A stretch of 62,000 bases of DNA, taken from positions 294,576 through 356,575 of the forward strand of contig CAJNDS010002330.1 in assembly GCA_905221605.1 (NCBI GenBank). The letters are read 5' to 3'. Shown piece by piece: positions 41,171 to 50,700 of the stretch; position 1 is the first letter of the stretch; each line of letters starts with the position of its first letter. The notes beneath the pieces are model-generated. The model had not been told where the DNA came from. It did not search any database and saw only the letters and a list, made by a program, of their open reading frames with translations. The DNA is from Symbiodinium natans (taxonomy: Eukaryota; Sar; Dinophyceae; Suessiales; Symbiodiniaceae). The position numbers and the translations under genes are program-made.

Positions 41171-41310
41171 CCAAGCCACCTCAAACCCTCAAACCCTCGA
41201 ACCCTCAAACCCTCAAACCCTCAAACCCTCAAGCCCTCAAACCCTCAAACCCTCAAACCCTCAAACCCTCAAACCCTCAAGCCCTCAAACCCTCAAACCC
41301 CCAACCCCTA
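41171..41310 (-). repeat. (CCCTCAAA)n array
   Basis: About sixteen octamers of an A/C/T variant of the telomere-like unit. Confidence 0.92.
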
Positions 41311-41429
41311 AACCTAGCGTCTCCCCCCCAAGAACCTTGGTTCCAAGATGTTCCAAGCTTGCTGCTGTCGGTCTCCAGCCACCTTCAGCTTGACAGGGAC
41401 TCGAAGTTAGAGGCACCCGTTTTGTAGCC

Positions 41430-41456
41430 ATGGCGGCTGTCTTCCCAGCGAACCAG
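41430..41456 (+). CDS. fumarate reductase exon 1 (start)
   Basis: MAAVFPANQ in phase 0 with donor GCCTGC, joining directly to VIVVGGG. The start context is GTAGCCATGG. Short, but the join gives a natural N-terminus. Confidence 0.6.
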
Positions 41457-44400
41457 GCCTGCCCTTATTTGGGAGGTTCATGGGTCGTTGTAAGTGGGGT
41501 TGTAAGTAGGGTTGCTATTTTTTTAAGACTGGTTGTAACCTTATTTCGGGTACTTTTCACTCGACTTCTAGCTACCCATGAACCTTGAAGTAGCGATGGG
41601 GGGACTCTGTGTTCGTAGCCGGATTGAGAGGAAGCAGAAGAAGCATAGTTTCCGTCATCGCAGCAGTAACTACCACAGCAGTTAGCAATTCTGATGATGA
41701 TGGTGATACTGACAAAACTAATGATGATGCTGACGCTGATTCTGATGACGCTGACTCATGATGACGAGGAGGATGAGGATGAAAGGATGAGGATGACGAT
41801 GGCGACGAGGGCGAGGATAGCTTTCCTTGTTACTTGAAGGTTCATGGGTAGTTATATCTGGGCTTATAAGTCGGGTAACTACACTTATCACTGGTTATGA
41901 CCTTAGTTTGGATACATATAACCCTACTTATAGCTGCCCATGAACCTTCAAGTAGCCCTAAGCCCTAAACCCTAAACCCTAGACCCCTGAAGCCTAAACC
42001 CGGAGAGCGCTCCGCGTCCCCAGCCCCAGGTGATTGTGGTCGGCGGAGGCCTTGCGGGCATGTCCGCCGCGAACACCGTCGTGGTGCCTGCGGCTGCAGC
42101 TTAATGCATGTTAGGGTCTAGGGTTTAGAGGGGGACATACCTTGGGTCCCCAAACCCTACACCCCAAACCCCCAAACCCGAAGCCGCACGCCCCAAACCC
42201 CCAACTCTCCCCAGGTGCAGGTTTAGGGTTTAGGGTTTAGGGTTTAGGGTTTAGGGTTTAGGGTTTAGGGTTTAGGGTTTAGGGTTCAGGGTTTAGGGTT
42301 TAGGGGGAGCCCGAGGAGCTCGGTGGCCGCACCGTGCTGCTGGACAAGTCATCCTTCTGCGGTGGCAACAGCACGAAGGCGAGGGGGGGGAGGGGTTTTA
42401 GGGTTTAGGGTTTAAGGGTTAAGGGTTTAGGGTTTAGGGTTTAGGGGTTGGGTTTTAGAGGGTTTTCAGAGAATTTCAGAAAGTTTCAGAGGGTTTTCGA
42501 GGGTTTTGGAGGGTTTTGGAGGGTTTCGGGTTGGGTTAGAGGGTTTAGAGGTTGTTTTTTTTTGGGCGCTGGCGGATATAGCGGCCTGAATAATTTGACT
42601 AAGGTGTTGGGGGTTACTATAGTATAGCTATAATAGGGACCGTGAGGGAATGCCAATCATTCCGACCCCTGTAGTAATTTGTGTTGGTTGTTCTTTCTCA
42701 ATTTTGCCCCAAAACCCAAAGCCTGAATAACATTCTAGACCCTACCTGAACCTTAAGAGGGTTCAGAGGGTTTAGACGGGTTAGAGGCTTTAGAGGGAAG
42801 GGTTCACAAGGTTTTAGAGGGTTCAGAGGATTTGGAGGGTTCAGACGGCTTAGAGGGTTTATCAGAGGCTCTCGGGAGCCTGTTTCTAGTTGCGGCTTCT
42901 GAGCGGTCGCCGCAAGTGCCCGCTCAAGACCAGGCCCGAGTTTCAAGACCCCTCGAACCCTAAACCTCAAGGGAGTAAGACTCGTACCCCTAAGGTTGTA
43001 CCCCCAAAGGTTCCCCTTAATAGCTTTTGAACGTGGCACCAAAATTCCCTCCAGAAGGGCCCCCCCAAACCCACGGGTGCAACCTAAGGGGTCAACCTGG
43101 GAACCCGTGTTCTTTTGTTGTTGCGACCTTTTTTTGGCGTGCCCTGGGTGTCAGGCCACCAGCGGCATCAATGGCGCCGGCACGAAGACGCAGCCGCGTC
43201 CTCTGCGAGCCATTCAGGGTTTAGGGTTTCAAGCCCTAAACCCTAAACCTTCTGATTCCTGAGCGAAACCTGGTGCTATACTGAAAGTCTATACCGAAAC
43301 TTCCTTGCCCTCTTGGGGCAGGGCCATCCAGATCCCGAACCCTAGAACCCGAACCCGAAACCCGGAGCCCTAAACCCTAAACCCCAAACCCTAAACCCCA
43401 AACCCCAAACCCCGAACCCTAAACCCCAAACCCGAAGCCTGGAACCCTAAACCCTAAACCGCGAAGGGGAAGTGCGAGTCTGTTGCCCCACCGCTACACC
43501 TTTAATTGCCTTCCCTGACGAAGCGCACTAGGGCTGAGAAGGAGAAGGTGAACTCCGCCTTCTTCGGGTGTCGCAGCAAACCCTGAACCCTAACTTCCGG
43601 GGTAATATAGGAGTCGGAATGAATACTACTGGTGTTTTTTCATGGTTCCTTCATAACTATACTATATAACCCCCCAAGCCCTATTCTTTCATTCAGGCCC
43701 CTCTAGTAAACCCCTAAGCCCTCAAAATGGATCGTTACGCGGCCGGTGTGGGATGACGGCATGGCTTGGCCACCCGCGAGTTCACCATTTGCTGGGTTTA
43801 GGGTTTAGGGTTTAGGGTTTAGGTTTTGGGTTTAGGGTTTAGGGTTTAGGGTTCTTCAAAGCTGCCCCGAACCCCACACCTGGCCCCCTGATGCCCACCC
43901 CTACACACCACAAGCCCTAGACCCTAAACCCAAAAACCCAAACAAACCCAGGAAACCCAGAAACCCAGGAAACCCAGGAAACTCAGAAACCCAGGAACTC
44001 CAGGAAACCCAGAATTGCCCTGCCGAGCAGTGAGGAAGACCAAGTCCATCCCGGACAACGCCGAGATCTTCATCGCGGACACCCTGAAGGGTGGCCTGGG
44101 ACTGGGGGTTCACACGGTTTAGGGTTTAGGGTTTAGGGTTTAGGGTTTAGGGGCTTTTTAGGTTGACTGACATCGTGGTTCGGGCCGGGGCTTCTCGGGT
44201 ACGACAGGGTCTAGGGCTCAAGGTGCAGATTGTAGGAAACCAAGAGATTTCAGCAAGTAGCCTCGTAAAGGATGTATTGATGCATCCTGACACGCCCTCG
44301 GTGATTCTCAACGCCTAAGCATGAACAACGGCTCCTTCCAACCCCCAAGCCCCAATCTCCGAAGCTCAGGCCCGCCAACCCGAAAACCCACAAAAGCCCA

Positions 44401-44861
44401 GAAGCCCAAAAGCCCAGGCATGACTTCGGCTTAAGGGCTCAAGCCCAAACGCCCGAAGCCCTCACAAGCCTAGACCCTAAACTCGGCACCGCCCCGAGGT
44501 GGCGCGAAGAAGCCGGAGCTCGCCAAGGCCTGGCCTGGCGGTTTAGCAATTTGCTGGGGTTTAGGGTTTAGGGTTTAGGGTTTAGGGTTTAGGGTTTAGG
44601 GTTTAGGGTTTAGGGTTTAGGGTTTAGGGTTTAGGGTTTAGGGTTTAGGGCAATCGTGAAGTCCATGTCCAAGGGGCTCGGATTTTGGATGTAGGGACCC
44701 TTCAGATCTCCGGTCTCACCCCTTGGCAAGGATATACAAATATGTAGATAAGTATTATAAGGATTATATATACATATGATATCTATATATATATATGTAA
44801 TATATATGTAATATATATATATATGTAATATATATGTAATATATATACATATATGTATATA

Positions 44862-44896
<35 letters not shown>

Positions 44897-46411
44897 TGCA
44901 TATGTATGGTATATGGTAGGGTTTTAGAGAGCAGGTTCTGTGCGCCAACAGCGCCGCGGATGTCGACTGGCTCGTGGACAAGTTTGACCTGGACCGCCAA
45001 AAACACCCCAAACAAATACCCCTAAACCTTAAGCCCCCCCAATGAAACCTCTTCTAAACTTGCATACCCACGCCGACACCCCTAAACCTAAGACCCCCAA
45101 TTAAGCCTCTCTTTATTCTCAACCCAAAAACCTAACCCTAAACCCTAAACCCTAAACCCTAAACCCTAAACCCTAAACCCTAAACCCTAAACCCTAAACC
45201 CTAAACCCTAAACCCTAAACCCTAAACCCTAAACCCTAAACCCTAAACCCTAAACCCTAAACCCTAAACCCTAAACCGTAAACCGTAAACCCTAAACCCT
45301 AAACCCTAAACCCTAAACCCTAAACCCTAAACCCTAAACCCAAAAACCCAAAAACCCCAAACCCTAACCCTAAACCCTAAACCCCAAAAAATCGCCTCCG
45401 GCTCTCGTAGGTCCGACCCTGCATGGGATGCTCTGACACAACCCGAACCCCTAACGGCTTAGGGTTTAGGGTTTAGGGTAACCCAAACCCCAACCCCAAC
45501 CCCAACCCCAAAACGGGGGAGACCCTGAGACCCAAACCATAAACCCCACGTACAAAACCCCGAAGCCTGGCCCCGAGCCCAAGACCCCACCGCAGAAGGG
45601 GTGCCCTTTTCCCAAAACCCCAAACCCCAAAACCCCTTTATTCCCGAAACTCTAAACCCTAAAACCCCAAAATCCTGAATCCCCAAAAACCCCCCAAAAT
45701 CCCTCAAACCCCCAACCCCCAAAATCCCCCAAACCCTCAAAGCCCCCCCCAAAACCCCCCTTTGCTCCCCCTTCTTCCCCTTTATGTTTTAAACCTCCAG
45801 AATGTTTTTTGGGTGCTTATATTATAACCCTCAACCCCAAACCCCAAACCCCAAACCCCAAACCCCAAACCCCAAACCCCAAACCCCAAACCCCAAACCC
45901 CAAACCCCAAACCCCAAACCCCAAACCCCAAACCCCCAACCCTAAACCCTAATAAACCCTAAACCCTAATAAACCCTAAACCCTAAACCCTAAACCCTAA
46001 ACCCTAAACCCTAAACCCTAAACCCTAAACCCTAAACCCTAAACCCTAAACCCTAAACCCTAAACCCTAAACCCTAAACCCTAACAGGACCTTTCTCTGG
46101 TCGCCCGCCTCGGCGGCCACTCCCAGCCGCGCACGCACCGTGGCAAGGAGCGATTCCCAGGCCGGGGCTTGGCTCCTGTGAGTTTAGGGTTTAGGGTTTA
46201 GGGTTACGCCGGAGTAGCCCGAAGCCCCTTACATGGGGGCTCAAGCCTGCCAGGCATGACCATCACCTATGCCCTCATCCAGATGTTGGAGAAGGTCGGC
46301 TCAGCTTCGCTCTCTCTCTCTCTCTCTGTCCGTGTGTGTTGGTCACTCTCTCTCTGTCTCTCTTGTGTGTGTGTGTGTCTCTCTCTCTCGTTCTCTGTAC
46401 GTGTATGTGTC

Positions 46412-46448
<37 letters not shown>

Positions 46449-47622
46449 GTGTGTGAGTGCGTGTATGTGTCTGTGTATGCGTGTATGTGTGTATGTGTGT
46501 GTGTGTGTATCTGGCAATCTTGAGGCAGTATGGAAAAACCGTAAAGCCACAAATCCTAAGCCCCAAGCCCCACGCCCCCAAGCCCCAAAGCCCCAAACCC
46601 CAAGCCCCAAACCCCAAGCCCCCAAACCCTAAACCCTGAACTCTGCGCTCTAAACCCCCTGCCCCTCCCCCTCTCCCCCTCCCATGTGCCCGCTGCTCAC
46701 CACTCAGAGGTGGCGGAGAAGACCAACCGCGCCCGCATCATCACCAAGGCTGAGGTTTGGCCCTTGAAGAGTTTAGGGTTCAGGGTTTAGGGTTTAGGGT
46801 TCAGGGTTTGGGGTTTAGGTTTGGGGTTTAGGGTTTAGGGTTTAGGGCTTTGGGGGCTCAGGGCCTCTGGTTGGGGTTCACTGTAGCCCCTAAGCAGTTC
46901 GAATTCACATTCAGTACCTTACATCCTAGCATAGAAGCACGTTGAAGTCTCTAGTCCAAGGGGCTCCCTGTGTCCCTAAACCACAAAAACCCCGGGGCCC
47001 AGGTCTACAAGCTCCTGCAGAACGGAAAGAGCGTGGTGGGCTGCGAGCTCCCCGCCTTGTAGTTGCGGCTGCTGTGCTCGGGTTTTTGCATGGGGGGTTT
47101 CCGACAATGGGGCACCAGTCTTGAAGGCCACAAATAAGGGTTTAGGCATTTTGGGGTATGCTAGGGGTACCCCAATTTTGGGAAACGCTCAAGAGAAGGA
47201 GGATGATGTAGAGAAGAAGGAGGTCCTTGAGGGCTCATGGGTGAGTCAAAGAGAGGCAGAAGGAGGGGCTTAGCACTTGAATTTTCAAGCAGCGCTCTTG
47301 TTTGCGCTTTCTGATTCCCAAAGCCAGCCAGCGACAAAACGCGTACTTCCCGACCCAGATGCAACCAAAAACCCTAAACCCGAACTCGGTTTCACCCCAA
47401 ACGCTAAACTCTAGCGCCAGGTACAAGAAGGCCGGAAAGGTCGTGAAGGACCGTCGGGGTGGGGGTAGGAGGCGTTCGGGAAGTCCTTCCTAAATCCCCA
47501 AAACCCCGGAGCGCCCCACAATCCACCCTACAATGACCTCAGCCCCCAGGAGTCTAGGCAGGCCTTGGGACATGACATACATTTTTTCACAGTTTTTGGG
47601 TTTAAGAGGATCATACTCCGGT

Positions 47623-47707
<85 letters not shown>

Positions 47708-50700
47708 TGTATGTATGTATGTATGTATGTATGTATGTATGTATGTATGTATGTATGTATGTATGTATGTATGTATGTACATGTACATATACGTATATGT
47801 ATATATATATATATATATATCTATATATTCCCTTAGTGGGCTTAAGAGGATCATACTCAGGAATCTTCTTTCAGAGGGCTTTAAAAGCATTTCTCAGGAG
47901 TTCGGACCCATGGTCCTGGCGTCCGGCGGCTTCGGCGCCGACTTCGGCTCCGCCACCGGGGCTGCACGCATGTTGGGGGTTTAGGGTTTAGGGTTTGGGG
48001 TTTGGGGTTTGGGGTTTAGGGTTTAGGGTTTAGGGGTTTGCTTGTGATAAGGCATGGGGGTTTGCGAACATAAGAGGACCCCTCACCTAGTTCCCTTAAA
48101 CCGTAGGGTTCCTCTATAACACGGACTCGAATAAGGTACCTCGTAATCTCGGAAAACACCAAAGAGCCTAGTGTTTGCTTAAGAACCCCCCCACCAAAAA
48201 ATTAAAAGAAAAGAAAAGAAAATAAAAAGAAAACACAAAAACTCATAATCATCCCTGTATTACCCTTACATGTAAGAGCTTTTTGTTGTTTTTTTTTTTT
48301 TTGGGGGGGGGGGGGTTCTTGAAGCAAATCGGAGTAGCTGTTCTTGCTGTTCTTACTCGTACTGTTCGCCATCGGCGCCTTCTTTGAGCGCCTGTAGGGT
48401 GCTCCGCCGCGGGGGTTTGGGGTCTCGTCTCAACCCAAGGCTTCCCTTTGTAGGGTTTAGGGTTTAGGTTTTAGGGTTTAGAGTTTAGGGTTGATCTTAG
48501 GGTAGTTTCATGGGGCCCTTCATTTGGTCTCTAACCTCCTTCTGATGTGTGGGCCCTTAGTTTGCATAGGGTAGAATAAGGGGTATGAAAAGGGGCACCC
48601 TTTCAAGAGCTCATACAAGGGACCATGCAGCTACACAAAGAGTAGGAGGTTCCCTCCAGACCCTAAGCCCTAAGCCCAAGCCCTAAACCCCTAAACCCCT
48701 AAACCCCTAAACCCCTAAACCCCTAAACCCCTAAACCCTAAACCCTAAACCCTAAAACCCTAAAACCTAAACCCTAAACTCTAAACCCTAAACCCTAAAC
48801 CCTAAACCCTAAACCCCCAACCCTAAACCCTAAACCCTAAACCCCAACCCCTGAAATCTCCCAGGACTCGCTCTTGGCCACCTACCGACCCGACCTCCTG
48901 CACTTGCCGACCACCAACGGCGACCCAGCTGGCTCAGGGGTCTCGTGGGCCTTCCGACAGGTTTAGGGTTTAGGGTTTAGGATTTAGGGTTTAGGGTTTA
49001 GGGTTAGGGTTTAGGCTTTAGAGTTTAGGGTTCAGGGTTCAGGGTTCAGGGTTTCGGGTTCAGGGCTAGGCAGGGTCCCTGAGGGCATCCCGGCTCAGCG
49101 AGCCCCGAAGCCCCGCACTCCCAGGCGAGCACTGCACCGGCGATGCGATCAAGATGGGCGAGGCCATCGGCGCCACCACCATCGACCTCGAGTGGGTTCA
49201 GGCTCCTGGGGAGAGCCGTAAGCCCTCAGCTCTACACCAAAAAAGATCCAGGGATAGAGGGGTTTCCAGGCCTAAACCCTAAACCCTAAACCCTAAACCC
49301 TAAACCCTAAACCCTAAACCCTAAACCCTAAACCCTAAACCCTAAACCCTAAACCCTAAACCCTAAACCTGCTATTCGGTGAGTTATGGTGCCGAGCTTT
49401 GCGCCGCACAATTTGCACAGGGACAGTCTCTCCACCCCCTCTGCTCCCCGATCCCTCACCCCACGTCCGATTCTCCTGCAAACTAGATCAGTGTTAGGGA
49501 TCTTTTGTATTTTTTGGGTTATGGGCTTTCTTATATATGAACAAAAAGGATCCTTTTTTCTTCCTAGGGGAACAGGGATTAAGCAAAGTTAACCGGTCTC
49601 AAGGTTTAGGGTTCGTGGGCTGAGGGAGTTTCGGGTTGGGATGTTCTCCCTTGTACCAAAAGCCCTTGAGAGGGATCATAATAGGGGGTACTAGAATCCC
49701 TAAACCCTAAACCCTAAACCCTAAACCCTAAACTTCTAAGGGGGAACAGCCCAACCTTTAGGGTTTTAGGGCGCCAGGTGCACCCCACCGGCCTCGTGAA
49801 GCCGGACGACCCCGACGCCAAGGTCGGGCCTGTGGGGGTTTCCGAGAATAGGGGTACCCCTTTATACCCCCAAATGGAGTAGAATCCCCTTAAGACAGGA
49901 CCCCCTCTATAATATGAAGCCCCCGTAGAAGCCCCTTAAAACATCCCCGAAGTCCTAAGCCCTACCTGGAGGTTCTAAGTGGGGTATTAAGGGCACTTTT
50001 TCCCTACTAATAACTACCCCCTGAACCGTCAAGTAAACCCCAGCCGCATTTCCATGAGGTTTTGGGATGTGTTGGTTGATTTCGGCCTTGGGCTTCGGGC
50101 TTGGGGCTCAGTGGCCATTGACAGGTCTTTTGTTGAAACTCTCTGAAAGACTCGGAAGTTTCGGCTTTGGGCGTTTCTGAACCCTAAACCCCAAACCCGA
50201 AACTCTAAATCCTAAACGCCCTTTGTTGGCGTCCTTCGGGTGCCGGGGGTCAAGGCAGGCCTTTCTTGAGTAGTCACCTACATGACTCGCGCCCAGACGC
50301 CAAAACAGGGTTTAGGGTTCAGGGATTTAGGTTTTAGGGTTCAGGTGGGAGTTTCCGGCGAGCTTGCAACTTCAACATGGGAAGCTTGCCCCATCAGGTT
50401 CATTATGCCGCCCCCCCCATACGCCCAAAGCCCCTACGCCTTGCAGCTGGGTGTAGGGTCCAGTTGACTTCAGGGTCTACGTATAAGTTTAGGGTTTAGG
50501 GTTTCAAGGGCCCAAAAGCTTTGTCCGTCCCCGTGCCAGGTCAAGTTCCTGGCCGCTGAGGCTCTGCGCGGTGTGGGCGGCATCGTCCTGGACCCGCGAC
50601 TGGAGGGGTCTACAGGGCTTCGAAGCGAAGACTGCGGGATTGCAGATTGCAGTTGGAGGAGTCTTGGGGTGTTCTGGAGTATTGGGCCCCACATCCTTGA

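Noticed and set aside
44755-47991. ORFs of Ile/Tyr, Thr/His or Val/Cys repeats
   Set aside because: They come from (TA)n, (GT)n and (GTAT)n microsatellites in introns.
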